Positions 32,905 to 40,846 of a stretch of 64,000 nt of DNA are shown in pieces. Under the pieces are notes generated by a model. That model saw nothing but the letters and a program-made list of their open reading frames with translations. It was not told where the DNA came from and made no database searches. The DNA comes from Pseudomonas anuradhapurensis (GTDB lineage Bacteria; Pseudomonadota; Gammaproteobacteria; Pseudomonadales; Pseudomonadaceae): NCBI RefSeq assembly GCF_014269225.2, contig NZ_CP077097.1:1432001-1496000 (forward strand). Direction: 5' to 3'. The translations under genes and the position numbers were made by a program. Each line of letters begins with the position of its first letter. Position 1 is the stretch's first letter.

Positions 32905-33680
32905 GCCTAGTCACCATCCACAACACTCAGCTGCCCGTCGTCGAGTTTCGCGGTCAGCGTGTCGTCACTCTGGCGATGATCGATCAGGTACATGGCCGTC
33001 CCGAAGGTACTGCCAAACGCAACTTCACGGAGAACCGCCGGCGGTTTGTTGATGGGCGCCATTGCTTCGAAGTAGGTCGGGACGAAATTCGTACCGACCT
33101 TCCTGAAGCAACCTTCAGCCCATACGCGCCGAAGGGCGTCCTGATGACTGAGCGTGGTTACCTGATGCTGGTGAAGGCCTTCACCGACGACCTGGCATGG
33201 GAGGTTCAGGAGCAGCTGGTGGATCGTTATTTCCGGCCTACTCCTGAGCAGGCTCCCGCGCTGCCTACCGACTACATCACGGCTCTGGAACACCTGCTGG
33301 CCTCGAAGCGCTCCGAGCAGTTGGCGCTCGAGCAGCGGGATCAGGCGATCGCCACCAAGGCCGAGATCGGCAGCCGGCGCGAAGCCACGGCGATGGCCAC
33401 CGCTTCCGCAGCGGTCCGCAAGGTCATGCACCTGGAGAACGAGCTGGGTCGTGGTTGCCAGCACGCCACTGTGACGGCGGTTGAAAAGGCCGCCCATCGG
33501 AGCTTCGGCAGTCAGGGTTTCCGCCCGCTCAAGAACTGGTGCGACAGCCACGGCGTGGCCGCCCCAAAAGTCCATGACCCTCGATTCGGCTGGGTTCGCT
33601 CCTGGCCGGCTGCCGCCTGGGCAGCCGTTTACCAAATTGACCTGGCCGATCTGTTCGGCGCCGTGGGAGAACCCGCATGA
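32901..33680 (+). CDS. ORF6N-domain antirepressor-like protein
   Basis: 259 aa. The N-terminal ORF6N domain (residues about 10-95) shows LPVVEFRGQRVVTLAMIDQVHGRPEGTAKRNF, FVDGRHCFEV and GVLMTERGYLMLVKAF. A helical linker with a coiled-coil patch (ITALEHLLASKRSEQLALEQRDQ) follows, then a C-terminal domain of its own. KilA-N/ORF6N proteins bind DNA, and several act as antirepressors that inactivate CI-type repressors. Here it lies in the early operon, fitting that role, though it could act on replication. Confidence 0.78.
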   Translation: MSLVTIHNTQLPVVEFRGQRVVTLAMIDQVHGRPEGTAKRNFTENRRRFVDGRHCFEVGRDEIRTDLPEATFSPYAPKGVLMTERGYLMLVKAFTDDLAWEVQEQLVDRYFRPTPEQAPALPTDYITALEHLLASKRSEQLALEQRDQAIATKAEIGSRREATAMATASAAVRKVMHLENELGRGCQHATVTAVEKAAHRSFGSQGFRPLKNWCDSHGVAAPKVHDPRFGWVRSWPAAAWAAVYQIDLADLFGAVGEPA

Positions 33681-34282
33681 CCAACGTATTGAATTTCCCA
33701 GCGCCAGCCGAAGTGGAAGTGATCAGCGAAGAGGTCTTTCGGAAGTACACCGACGCGGCGCTACTGCTGAAGTGCTTTGAGGTAGTGCAGGGCGCGCTCG
33801 ATGTGATCAACGAGCCCGAGTACTCCATCGAGAAAGAAGACGATACCCACATAGATCTCATCAAGGCCTTCTACGCAATCAAGGTGCTGTTCGCGCGCAA
33901 GACCGGTCATGACGCGGTCGACGTGACCCAAGAGCATTGGGAGGCCATGCGTCGGCATTTGCTGGAGGGCGCGCCTTACCCGGACCAACTCATCCCGATC
34001 GCGCGCGCATTCATCAGCCCAACCCCTCCGGAAGAGTACCGCCACCTGAGCAATCTGGAACTGGCCTGCGCGGCGTACAACGCTAGCGACAAGGTGAGGC
34101 TTGGCTCCAACGCCACTCTGTCAGCTGACAACGCGCAAATAAAAGCGACTGTGGCCGTCGAGGCAATTAACGCAACCACCGCCCTTGGCATCCTGGTGCG
34201 CCGGCTGTCAGGTGGCACGCTGACGGATATGGCGCAGATCGTGGGTGGAATCACGGGTCTCTCATCGGGGACCCTCCAATGA
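33677..34282 (+). CDS. Early phage hypothetical (201 aa)
   Basis: ATG 33677 overlaps the previous TGA. Helical, mixed-charge cytosolic protein without recognisable motifs; FRKYTDAALLLKCFEVVQGALDVINEPEY and EHWEAMRRHLLEG are typical stretches. The C-terminal part is Ala/Gly-rich (VAVEAINATTALGILVRRLSGGTL). Position between the antirepressor-like gene and the replication genes suggests an early accessory role. I do not recognise it. Confidence 0.6.
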   Translation: MTNVLNFPAPAEVEVISEEVFRKYTDAALLLKCFEVVQGALDVINEPEYSIEKEDDTHIDLIKAFYAIKVLFARKTGHDAVDVTQEHWEAMRRHLLEGAPYPDQLIPIARAFISPTPPEEYRHLSNLELACAAYNASDKVRLGSNATLSADNAQIKATVAVEAINATTALGILVRRLSGGTLTDMAQIVGGITGLSSGTLQ

Positions 34283-34509
34283 CTACGACCACGAACCCCT
34301 CCCAGGCGCTACCGCAGCGCGCAGGCGCAACGATCATCAATGGACCCTGGCCAACCTACAGCCAGTTCAAGGGCCTGCCTGAGCGCGAGCGCTGGACTAT
34401 CTACGAACTCGCCAAGGCTGGTCGACGCGCCCTGGAAGGCAACGGCTTTGAAATGGCCGAGAGCTACGACGCATTTGTGCGCCGCGTGACAGAGGAGCTT
34501 GAGCTGTGA
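34279..34509 (+). CDS. Early phage hypothetical (76 aa)
   Basis: ATG 34279 overlaps the preceding stop; its own TGA overlaps the GTG of the O-like gene. FKGLPERERWTIYELAKAGRRALEGNGFEMAESYDAFVRRV is a compact amphipathic helical domain. No family recognised. Confidence 0.6.
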   Translation: MTTTTNPSQALPQRAGATIINGPWPTYSQFKGLPERERWTIYELAKAGRRALEGNGFEMAESYDAFVRRVTEELEL

Positions 34510-35261
34510 GCACACAAAGAAAGTTCCAGGGCGTGTGGATTCCAGCCTCTCTGTGGCTGGATCACTCTCTAACTACAAATGAGAAAGTGATGCTAGTGGA
34601 GATCAGCAGCCTCGAGGATGACGTGCGCGGCTGTTTTGCCACTAACGCCCACTTCGCTGATTTCTTCGGCCTTTCGGTATCACGGGTATCCGAGATCATC
34701 AGCGGGCTGGCAGAGCGCGGCTTGATCACGATCGACCAGATCCGGGAAGGCAAGCGAGTTGTCGAGCGCCGGGTTCGGCTTTCTAACCCCTTCGATAAAC
34801 CGAAGACCCCTTCGGAAAACGCTGCGAACCCCTTCGGAAAAGGCGGCGAACCCCCTTCGGAAAAGGCGAAGGGGAGTAATACACCTATGAGTAATACAAA
34901 GAGGGTTAAAGACCTACCCGCATCGGGCGCAGAAGCGGCCGCTGGATTCGAGCAATTCTGGAAGCTGTATCCCAAGAAGAAGAGCCGCAAGGATGCCCTG
35001 AAGGCCTGGGTCAAGCTCAGCCCTGACGCTGACCTGCAGGCAGCCATGATCACAGCTCTCGCCAACCACTGCGCATCCCGTGACTGGACCAAGGATGGCG
35101 GGCAGTACATCCCGAACCCGGCCACCTGGCTGAACGGCGAGCGCTGGCAGGACGTTCTGCAGCCCGCCGGCGCGACTGCTCAAGGTGGCGCCTTCAACAA
35201 CCTCCCGCACCACACCGATGACATGTACCAGGAGAGCCACGATGGCCGTTCGAATTTCTGA
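34506..35261 (+). CDS. Phage replication initiator, lambda O-like
   Basis: 251 aa from GTG 34506. The N-terminal winged-helix domain (residues about 5-95) has HSLTTNEKVMLVEISSLE, CFATNAHFADFFGLSVSRVSEIISGLAERGLI and RRVRL, as in primosomal DnaT/O-type initiators. A Pro/Ser-rich linker (95-130) is itself encoded by the iteron block. The C-terminal module FEQFWKLYPKKKSRKDALKAW..WLNGERW is the common phage loader-contact region. It should bind the origin inside its gene and recruit the DnaC-like loader encoded next. Confidence 0.85.
   Translation: MSTQRKFQGVWIPASLWLDHSLTTNEKVMLVEISSLEDDVRGCFATNAHFADFFGLSVSRVSEIISGLAERGLITIDQIREGKRVVERRVRLSNPFDKPKTPSENAANPFGKGGEPPSEKAKGSNTPMSNTKRVKDLPASGAEAAAGFEQFWKLYPKKKSRKDALKAWVKLSPDADLQAAMITALANHCASRDWTKDGGQYIPNPATWLNGERWQDVLQPAGATAQGGAFNNLPHHTDDMYQESHDGRSNF
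34785..34898 (+). other. Probable prophage replication origin (iterons)
   Basis: Four direct repeats of ACCCCTTCGgAAAA occur inside the O-like gene, with TTCG starting at 34791, 34811, 34833 and 34856, that is every 20-23 bp (two helix turns). They are followed by an AT-richer stretch with a second direct repeat GAGTAATACA at 34874-34883 and 34889-34898. Lambda ori has the same design: four iterons within O next to an AT-rich unwinding region. Confidence 0.72.
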
Positions 35262-36042
35262 TCTGTTCCACCGTCGCCCCTTCATGCGCATTTTCTCCGG
35301 CGACTGCGCCGTGCATGGCCAGGTCGACATGAGCGAAGTCGAGCAGCTGGACGGGTCGATGCTGGCGCGTGGCTGCAAGCGCTGCGCCTGGGAGGCCCTG
35401 CACACCACGCCCCGCGAATCGGCAGAGCGCGCCCTGGCCACCGCCCAACGCAAGGCTGAGGACTCCATGGCCGCGCTTATTGGAGCTGGAATCACCCCAC
35501 GCTTTGCTACCGCGACCTTCGACAGCTACCGGGCTGAAACTGACCCTCAGCGCAAGGCTCTGGCCAAATGCCGTGCCTACGCAGAACAGTTCCCGGCCAA
35601 CTTCCGGGCCGGCCGGTCGCTGCTGCTGACCGGCAACGTCGGCTGCGGCAAGACGCACCTGGCCAGCGCGATTATCCGCACCATTGTGGCCGACCGGTGC
35701 CGAGCGCTGATCATCCCGGCCGGAGATATCGTGAGTATCGCCCGCGCGTCGATGGTGCCCGGTTCGGGCTACACCGACCGCGATGTGACGGTCCACCTTG
35801 GCGCCCTGGATCTGCTGGTGATTGATGAGGTCGGCGCACAGAAGGGCAGCGAGTATGAACTGGGGCTGCTGCACAGCATCATTGACCGTCGGTACCAGGC
35901 GGTGTTGCCGACCGTGATGATCAGCAACTTGAGCGCCGATGGCCTCAAGTCTTACATCGGCGACCGCGCCCTTGACCGCTTGCGGCAGAACGGCGGGCAG
36001 CAGGTTGGCTTCACTTGGTCCTCGATGAGGGCGTTGGCATGA
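35242..36042 (+). CDS. DnaC-like helicase loader ATPase
   Basis: 266 aa from ATG 35242, preceded by AGGAGAG; overlaps the O-like gene by 20 bases. Walker A GNVGCGKT (131-138), Walker B LLVIDE (191-196), and SNLS plus RLRQNGG sensor/arginine regions place it in the DnaC/IstB AAA+ family. An N-terminal C-x2-H ... C-x2-C set (Cys22, His25, Cys45, Cys48) could bind zinc. It would load the replicative helicase at the phage origin. Confidence 0.9.
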   Translation: MAVRISDLFHRRPFMRIFSGDCAVHGQVDMSEVEQLDGSMLARGCKRCAWEALHTTPRESAERALATAQRKAEDSMAALIGAGITPRFATATFDSYRAETDPQRKALAKCRAYAEQFPANFRAGRSLLLTGNVGCGKTHLASAIIRTIVADRCRALIIPAGDIVSIARASMVPGSGYTDRDVTVHLGALDLLVIDEVGAQKGSEYELGLLHSIIDRRYQAVLPTVMISNLSADGLKSYIGDRALDRLRQNGGQQVGFTWSSMRALA

Positions 36043-37421
36043 GAGCGCTCTACAGCGACGAGGCCGAGCACGGTGTGCTTGGCGCGGTCATTCACGCTTC
36101 GCTTCAGCAGGATGTAGGCCTGGTTGAGGACATGCTCGGCCAGATGACCTCGGCCGACTTCTATCATGCCGACAATGCGGCCCTGTTCGAAGCCATGGTT
36201 GAGTGCCGGGGCCGAAGCATGCCTATCGATCCAGTCACAGTCGGAACCGTTCGACGCACCCTACCCAGCGGCGACGCCACCATCGCATATGCAGCAGAGC
36301 TGGCCAACAAAGTCCCCTCATTTGCCAATTGGAAGGCCTACGCCAAGCATGTCAAAGAGTGGGGGGTAATCCGCCGCATCATCGAAATCGGTGGCCAAGC
36401 TCAAGGAATGGTCCACGAGGGAGCTCCTACAGCCGAGGTAATCGCTGCCGCCCAACAGGCCATGGCTGACCTGCGTGATCTTCACAGCGGGGGCGGGAGC
36501 TACAAGCGCATGAGCGATGTTCTGCCCGCGGTACTTGAAGGGATGCAGGACGTACTGGACGACAAGACGCCGCCCAAGAAGTCCACAGGCCTTGCTGATC
36601 TGGACAAGCTGGTCGACTACCTCCCACCCAAGTCCATGATTGTGATTGGGGGGCGGCCGGCTTCTGGCAAAACCATGCTGGGGTTGCAGATCCTGCAGCA
36701 CATCGCCACTCGAGGCCAGGGCGTGGGACTGGCTGTCAGCTTGGAAATGCCCAATGAACAACTGACCCTGCGCTCCATTGCCTCTCTCGGTGGTGTGGAC
36801 TTGAAACGTCTTCGGGAAGTGAAGTCACTGGACCAGGATGAATGGAGGCGAGTCGAATCCGCCGCAGGAAAGATCAAGCAGGCCGAGCTCTACCTTATCG
36901 ACCAGCCAGGAATGACCATGCCGGAGATCAGGGCTGAGGCCAGGTCCCTGATGCGCGAAAAGGGTCTCGACGTTCTGCTGATCGACTACCTGCAAATCAT
37001 TGGTTTCGACAGCCGCGTGCCTAGCCGGACAGAGGCGGTGGCTCGCAACTCAACAGCCATCATGAACCTCAGTCGGGAGCTGGGAATTCCGATCATCGCT
37101 CTCGCCCAGGTCAATCGTGGTCCGTCGAGCAGGCCCAACAAGAAGCCCCAGGCGAGCGACCTGAAGGACAGTGGCCAGATCGAGCAGGACGCCGACATGG
37201 TCATTCTGGTGCACCACGACCCCGAGTCGGAAGCCGGTCAGAACGGTGTCACAGAGCTGATTGTGGACAAGAACCGGCACGGCTCTTCTGGCTCTTGCTT
37301 GGTCCACCGGCAAGGTCAGTATGGGCGGTTCGCCAACTTCGCCGGCACGTTACCAAGCGACGATGAGATTGAAGCGGGCCGCAACAGCTATGCCCAGCGC
37401 TATAAGGGGAGCAACCAATGA
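36039..37421 (+). CDS. DnaB-like replicative helicase
   Basis: 460 aa from ATG 36039 (overlaps preceding TGA). The N-terminal DnaB domain covers residues 5-100, and the RecA-like motor has GGRPASGKT (204-212), VSLEMPNEQL, LLIDYLQII and the H3/H4 region ALAQVNRG..KKPQASDLKDSGQIEQDADMVILVHH. It is a hexameric 5'-3' helicase. Having its own helicase next to its own loader makes phage replication largely independent of host DnaB and DnaC functions. Confidence 0.94.
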   Translation: MRALYSDEAEHGVLGAVIHASLQQDVGLVEDMLGQMTSADFYHADNAALFEAMVECRGRSMPIDPVTVGTVRRTLPSGDATIAYAAELANKVPSFANWKAYAKHVKEWGVIRRIIEIGGQAQGMVHEGAPTAEVIAAAQQAMADLRDLHSGGGSYKRMSDVLPAVLEGMQDVLDDKTPPKKSTGLADLDKLVDYLPPKSMIVIGGRPASGKTMLGLQILQHIATRGQGVGLAVSLEMPNEQLTLRSIASLGGVDLKRLREVKSLDQDEWRRVESAAGKIKQAELYLIDQPGMTMPEIRAEARSLMREKGLDVLLIDYLQIIGFDSRVPSRTEAVARNSTAIMNLSRELGIPIIALAQVNRGPSSRPNKKPQASDLKDSGQIEQDADMVILVHHDPESEAGQNGVTELIVDKNRHGSSGSCLVHRQGQYGRFANFAGTLPSDDEIEAGRNSYAQRYKGSNQ

Positions 37422-37705
37422 GTAATGTCACCTCGGCACTGCCGCGCAAAAGCCTTACCGCCGTTGAGTGCAAGTTCCTCAAGGTGGGCAACCGCATGCT
37501 GCTGGAGCAGAACAACGGCCGCATCGCATCAGCAGCCCTGATGGACATCGTGGCTGATTGGCACGCCGCGCGCGCCAACGTGGGATTCGAGCAGTTCGCC
37601 AAGGGCTGGATCACCGAAGGCAACGCCAAGAACAAACACGCTGACAAGCTACTACGCGAGCTGTTCGGCCTGGCCAACGACCCAACGCCCCGGAGAGCTG
37701 CATGA
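37418..37705 (+). CDS. Early phage hypothetical (95 aa)
   Basis: ATG 37418 overlaps the helicase stop. Basic, helical protein (LTAVECKFLKVGNRMLLEQNNGRIASAALMDIVADWHAAR) with no recognised motif. It is coupled to the antiterminator gene (ATGA at 37702). Similar small genes often precede Q in Pseudomonas phages, but I cannot name it. Confidence 0.6.
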   Translation: MSNVTSALPRKSLTAVECKFLKVGNRMLLEQNNGRIASAALMDIVADWHAARANVGFEQFAKGWITEGNAKNKHADKLLRELFGLANDPTPRRAA

Positions 37706-38070
37706 AGAAACGGACCTACGTGGATAAGCCTTTGGGCGATACCGAGTACCTGCTGGAGCAGTGGGGATGGTGGCGGATGGACGGGATGGGAGTGCCTGGG
37801 TACGTCTCGCAGATGGCTGCAGTAATGAGCCAGCGCAACCCCATATCAACAACCAGAAGCTACAACATCAAGGATGAGGTAGCTGAACTGGTGGACGGTG
37901 TCCTGGCTAAGCTGATCAAGCGAGACCCGCAAATGGGAGACTTCGTGTGGTTTTACTTCGGCGCAAAGTGGCCTGCCAACCGGATCGGGCGAGAAAATGG
38001 GATGTCCGAGCGGAAGGCCTGGGAGCTCATCAAGGCAGGTGTGGCGTGGATAGACGGAGCTTTGAGCTAG
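37702..38070 (+). CDS. Antitermination protein Q-like
   Basis: 122 aa. TEYLLEQWGWWRMDGMGVPGYVSQ is the N-terminal signature of the phage-82/Phage_antitermQ type. The C-terminal region WPANRIGRENGMSERKAWELIKAGVAWIDGAL resembles a sigma-like HTH. Q loads on RNA polymerase paused at the late promoter and lets it read through terminators. This fits its place as last early gene and the many terminators downstream. Confidence 0.8.
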   Translation: MKKRTYVDKPLGDTEYLLEQWGWWRMDGMGVPGYVSQMAAVMSQRNPISTTRSYNIKDEVAELVDGVLAKLIKRDPQMGDFVWFYFGAKWPANRIGRENGMSERKAWELIKAGVAWIDGALS

Positions 38071-38109
38071 TGAAAGGGTAGACTGTCAAGAGACTATCTA
38101 TGTTTCATG

Positions 38110-38138
38110 GTGACACTGGCGTAGTGTCTTGGTATGCT
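38110..38138 (+). promoter_or_regulatory. Sigma70 promoter after Q (pR'-like)
   Basis: GTGACA (38110-38115), 17-base spacer, TATGCT (38133-38138), in the 98-base gap after Q. This is where lambda has the late promoter pR', so it may be either the late promoter or a private promoter of the following gene. Confidence 0.6.
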
Positions 38139-38168
38139 GCGTCAGTGTCGTAACTTGGAGCATAGGTA

Positions 38169-38780
38169 ATGGTATCCAGAACTGATGATGTGAGCAGCAC
38201 AAGGTGCGTTGTAGTTTTCACTAACAGAGGCTTGCAACGCATGTACAGGGAGGGTGGTAGTCAAGCATGGAGGATGGATGCGGCGAGAGCGTCAAAGTGC
38301 AAGTACGTAATTTGCGTCCAGAACCGTAACGCCACGTGGGGGCAGCCTACAGCGAACCACAAGGAAGCATTCTTGATCGCCGAAATTGCTCGAATAGAGT
38401 CGTCGACCGAGAGCCCTGACCGACAGATGATTAAATTCAGGTCAGTGGCAGAGATATCAGTGCCTAACATGTGGGACGGGAACAGGAATCCAGTCTCTTA
38501 CATGACGCTGGGGGACTTCGGGATTCAGACCTATGAAGATCTGTGCAACCTCAAATTCAATAAGCTCTTTAACTTTCCAGGTCCTGAGGTAAGCACCGTC
38601 TCACCAGGGGATGATTACGTTGCAGCAGAGGTTGAGGCAGAGAGTGCCCAGCATGCCGTTGGGTCTTGTTCAGATGGAGAGGAAGCGCCTCAGGCGTTGA
38701 CCATAGAGCAAGCAAAAAAGGGATTGGCTTTGAAATTCGGGCTGCGGGTTGAGCAGATTGAAATTTTGATACGAGCTTAA
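38169..38780 (+). CDS. Unknown 203-aa protein after Q, probable moron
   Basis: ATG 38169 with GGAG eight bases before. Not recognised as a named family. The N-terminal 110 residues look like one small beta-rich domain (RCVVVFTNRGLQRMY, KYVICVQNRNA, AFLIAEIARI, MIKFRSVAEISVP, NPVSYMTLGDFGI), possibly EVE/PUA-like, which is speculation. An acidic linker then leads to a short C-terminal module, LTIEQAKKGLALKFGLRVEQIEILIRA. I recall that module at the ends of unrelated phage and defence proteins. Codon use is more AT-rich than the phage core. A promoter-like site lies 30 bases upstream. An exclusion or host-modifying role is inference. Confidence 0.65.
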   Translation: MVSRTDDVSSTRCVVVFTNRGLQRMYREGGSQAWRMDAARASKCKYVICVQNRNATWGQPTANHKEAFLIAEIARIESSTESPDRQMIKFRSVAEISVPNMWDGNRNPVSYMTLGDFGIQTYEDLCNLKFNKLFNFPGPEVSTVSPGDDYVAAEVEAESAQHAVGSCSDGEEAPQALTIEQAKKGLALKFGLRVEQIEILIRA

Positions 38781-38946
38781 AAAAAAAGCTTTCCGTACGG
38801 ATAAACACCTGTTTTCATAGCAGCGTGTCCAGCTTGCAAGCAACGCGACACAGTGAAACCTAGGCCATTTCAACCGGGGTTTTCCGTATTACGCAGCTGC
38901 TGTAACCTCGACGCTGCCACTTGGCATTACTAGCAGAGGGACCAGC

Positions 38947-39228
38947 ATGCAACGCAATAGTGAATTGGCAAAAGAAATTCTGGAAAGCATCATCATAGAA
39001 GACCATGGCGGCGGGGGGCTCTACCGTGAAGAGATCCATGCCGTGTTTGAGGAGCGATATCCGGACCGTGAACCTGGTCGCTTCGATCGTCTCGAATATC
39101 ACCTGTCGCTTTTGGTATCGGGTGGTTTTTTGACTTTTACCCCGGACGACAAAGGTAATCGTAAGAATGACAATTTCGAGATGACATGGGCCGGGCACGA
39201 CTTTGTCCAATTCGGCTTGGCAAATTGA
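38947..39228 (+). CDS. DUF2513-like winged-helix protein
   Basis: 93 aa, GAGGGA ribosome site before ATG 38947. Pattern LAKEILESIIIED...LYREEIHAVFEE...RLEYHLSLLVSGGFL...MTWAGHDFVQF matches the DUF2513 family of phage-borne winged-helix proteins of unknown role, at slightly short length. A terminator follows immediately. It lies in the region between Q and the holin where accessory genes collect. Confidence 0.7.
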   Translation: MQRNSELAKEILESIIIEDHGGGGLYREEIHAVFEERYPDREPGRFDRLEYHLSLLVSGGFLTFTPDDKGNRKNDNFEMTWAGHDFVQFGLAN

Positions 39229-39235
39229 CGCCATA

Positions 39236-39261
39236 AGCTCAGCCATAGTGCTGGGCTTTTT
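39236..39261 (+). terminator. Intrinsic terminator
   Basis: AGCTCAGC/GCTGGGCT stem (one G-T pair) with a 6-base loop, then TTTTT. It follows the DUF2513-like gene. Confidence 0.75.
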
Positions 39262-39314
39262 GTTGATTTGGCCATTCTAGCCAGATAGTTTTCGTGCCTC
39301 ATTAAGGAGTACGT

Positions 39315-39566
39315 ATGGGTAATATTTCTGCTGTCCAGCATTCGCTGGGCAAAGCCAAGGCCTTGGCCGGTCACTTCGCGACGGCGATTGAGATCGGGCC
39401 AGATGAGCCTGATTTGGTTTGGGTCGTGTTTTCTGGCGAAAAGGTTGTAGGCGTTTTTAAGGACTGGGAATCAGCCAGTGCGAAGGTCGGAGAAATATTG
39501 CAGGTTCAGTTGAAGCACTGGCTTGAAGCTAGGAAAGCTAACGAGAGCTCACTGTCACTCGGGTGA
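39315..39566 (+). CDS. Small accessory hypothetical (83 aa)
   Basis: ATG 39315 with AAGGAG. It has a compact alpha/beta pattern: VQHSLGKAKALAGHFATAIEIG, LVWVVFSGEKVVGVF, then helix DWESASAKVGEILQVQLKHWLEARKA. No family recognised. It is bracketed by terminators at 39236 and 39615, an arrangement typical of an independently acquired moron gene. Confidence 0.6.
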   Translation: MGNISAVQHSLGKAKALAGHFATAIEIGPDEPDLVWVVFSGEKVVGVFKDWESASAKVGEILQVQLKHWLEARKANESSLSLG

Positions 39567-39614
39567 AAATCATCCGGGTGTCTTGAAAATCAAAGCCCGA
39601 TCATCAGATAGAAG

Positions 39615-39640
39615 GCCCTGGCATTTGCCGGGGCTTTTTC
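39615..39640 (+). terminator. Intrinsic terminator
   Basis: GCCCTGGCA-TT-TGCCGGGGC stem then TTTTTCG, before the holin gene. Confidence 0.8.
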
Positions 39641-39727
39641 GTTTTCGGCCCCACCACACCCATCGCCCCGAGCTGGGAGTGCTGTTGGGGCCGAATCTAT
39701 TCCGCTCCCCAAAAGGGAGGAACCGAG

Positions 39728-40051
39728 ATGCCAAGCATGCCCGAGAAGGATCCTGGCCTGTGGGCCGCTGTGCTCACCTGGGTGATTGCCCACCAACCCC
39801 AGCTTGGCGCCGCTGGCCTGTCCGTCGCGATTGCCGTCCTCCGGGTGGTGTATGGCGGCGGCACTCGGCGGCAGATGTTCTTGGAGGGCGCCTTGTGTGG
39901 CCTCATCACGCTGGCCTTGGTGCCGCTGCTCGAATGGATGGGATTGCCGCAGGGCATGGCCACCTTCGCCGGCGGAATGGTTGGCTTCATGGGTGTGGAG
40001 AAGCTTCGCGGCTACTCCGACCTGTTCCTGTCCCGCAAGGCTCAAGGTTGA
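39728..40051 (+). CDS. Lambda-family phage holin
   Basis: 107 aa, GGGAGG site before ATG 39728. It shows PGLWAAVLTWVIAHQPQLGAAGLSVAIAVLRVVYGG followed by RRQMFLEGALCGLITLALVPLLEWMG and TFAGGMVGFMGVE. That is three membrane helices and the pattern of the phage_holin_3 (lambda-type) family. It would permeabilise the inner membrane at lysis. It starts the late block but lies about 23 kb before the other lysis genes. Confidence 0.85.
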   Translation: MPSMPEKDPGLWAAVLTWVIAHQPQLGAAGLSVAIAVLRVVYGGGTRRQMFLEGALCGLITLALVPLLEWMGLPQGMATFAGGMVGFMGVEKLRGYSDLFLSRKAQG

Positions 40052-40251
40052 TGAGCTGCATCGGATGCGCCGCTCGGCGCGAATGGATCAACAAGTGGAC
40101 AAAGGTGGCGTATGAGCGGGCCAAATCACTCTTCGACGGTAACCCTAGCCGAGTTCAAGGTGAAGCCGGAACAGATGCCGATGATCCAGGAGAACGAGCA
40201 GGCCTTCCTGTCGATCTTCAAACAGATCCTGGCCGAGCAGGCCAAGACTAA
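40051..40251 (+). CDS. Small phage protein with CxxC and HTH-like helix
   Basis: ATG 40051 overlaps the holin stop. 66 aa: MSCIGCAARREWINKWTKVAYERAKSL has a CIGC pair and a basic helix seen in small proteins that follow holins in Pseudomonas phages. The second half, out of frame over the next gene for 140 bases, is low in structure. The N-terminal half is probably real. The exact end is less sure. Confidence 0.5.
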   Translation: MSCIGCAARREWINKWTKVAYERAKSLFDGNPSRVQGEAGTDADDPGERAGLPVDLQTDPGRAGQD

Positions 40252-40360
40252 CGAACTGCTGGCCGGCTTCCTCCAGGCGCTGGCAGAAGACCAGGGCCTG
40301 GAACCCGACGCTGCGCCTAGAGCCTACCTGAGCGGCGCGCCCGTTCACGGTGGCCGCTGA
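40112..40360 (+). CDS. Small coiled-coil phage protein (82 aa)
   Basis: ATG 40112 with AAGGTGG upstream. After a short polar start the sequence is one long helix, EQAFLSIFKQILAEQAKTNELLAGFLQALAEDQG, of coiled-coil character. It overlaps the preceding small frame and ends at the HNH gene start (TGATG). No family recognised; it may be a lysis or packaging accessory. Confidence 0.55.
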   Translation: MSGPNHSSTVTLAEFKVKPEQMPMIQENEQAFLSIFKQILAEQAKTNELLAGFLQALAEDQGLEPDAAPRAYLSGAPVHGGR

Positions 40361-40698
40361 TGGCCAGGCTCACCTCCCTCAAGCCAGCCGTGCAAGCCCA
40401 GCCATCAAGGCTGGCAACGGTCAACCCGGAGTCATGGCGAACGGCGAAGGGGACAGCTGCCCAGCGTGGCTATGGGTACAAGTGGCAAGTGGCGCGGGCC
40501 GAATGGCTCCAAGCCAACCCACTGTGCGTGTACTGCCAGCGTGACGGGCGGGTGACTGTAGGCAATGTCGTCGACCACATCGTCCCGCACAGGGGCGACA
40601 TGAAGCTGTTCTGGAACCGAGGCAACTGGCAGACCCTGTGCCGGCATTGTCACGACGTGGTGAAGTCAGCCGAGGAGGCCGCCGGCCAGATCGGCTGA
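40360..40698 (+). CDS. HNH endonuclease (packaging-associated)
   Basis: 112 aa. Zinc cysteines Cys56, Cys59, Cys94 and Cys97 frame the HNH core VDHIVPHRGD (Asp72, His73), the NRGNWQTLCRHCH asparagine and final His. HNH nucleases next to terminase genes in HK97-like phages assist the terminase in cutting DNA at cos or pac sites. That fits this place, 149 bases before the small terminase gene. Confidence 0.9.
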   Translation: MARLTSLKPAVQAQPSRLATVNPESWRTAKGTAAQRGYGYKWQVARAEWLQANPLCVYCQRDGRVTVGNVVDHIVPHRGDMKLFWNRGNWQTLCRHCHDVVKSAEEAAGQIG

Positions 40699-40846
40699 TG
40701 CACGTCAGCGTCGTGCTACAGACGAATGAGGCACGTCACTTCCCCGATTACGAGGGGAGGGGTGGGTCGAGAGTTCATGGCTTTTCGCTTCCAGACCACC
40801 CGTCCCCACACGCGCAGATTTTATTTCCCTATTGAGATTTTTGTTA

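Noticed and set aside
38765..38790. A9 run with flanking AGCTT/AAGCT as a terminator
   Set aside because: The stem is only five pairs around an A-only loop, without a T tract after it in the gene's direction.
38169..39566. Calling the post-Q genes a toxin-antitoxin or named defence system
   Set aside because: No catalytic or antitoxin motif is identifiable. The genes are separated by terminators and not arranged as a coupled pair.
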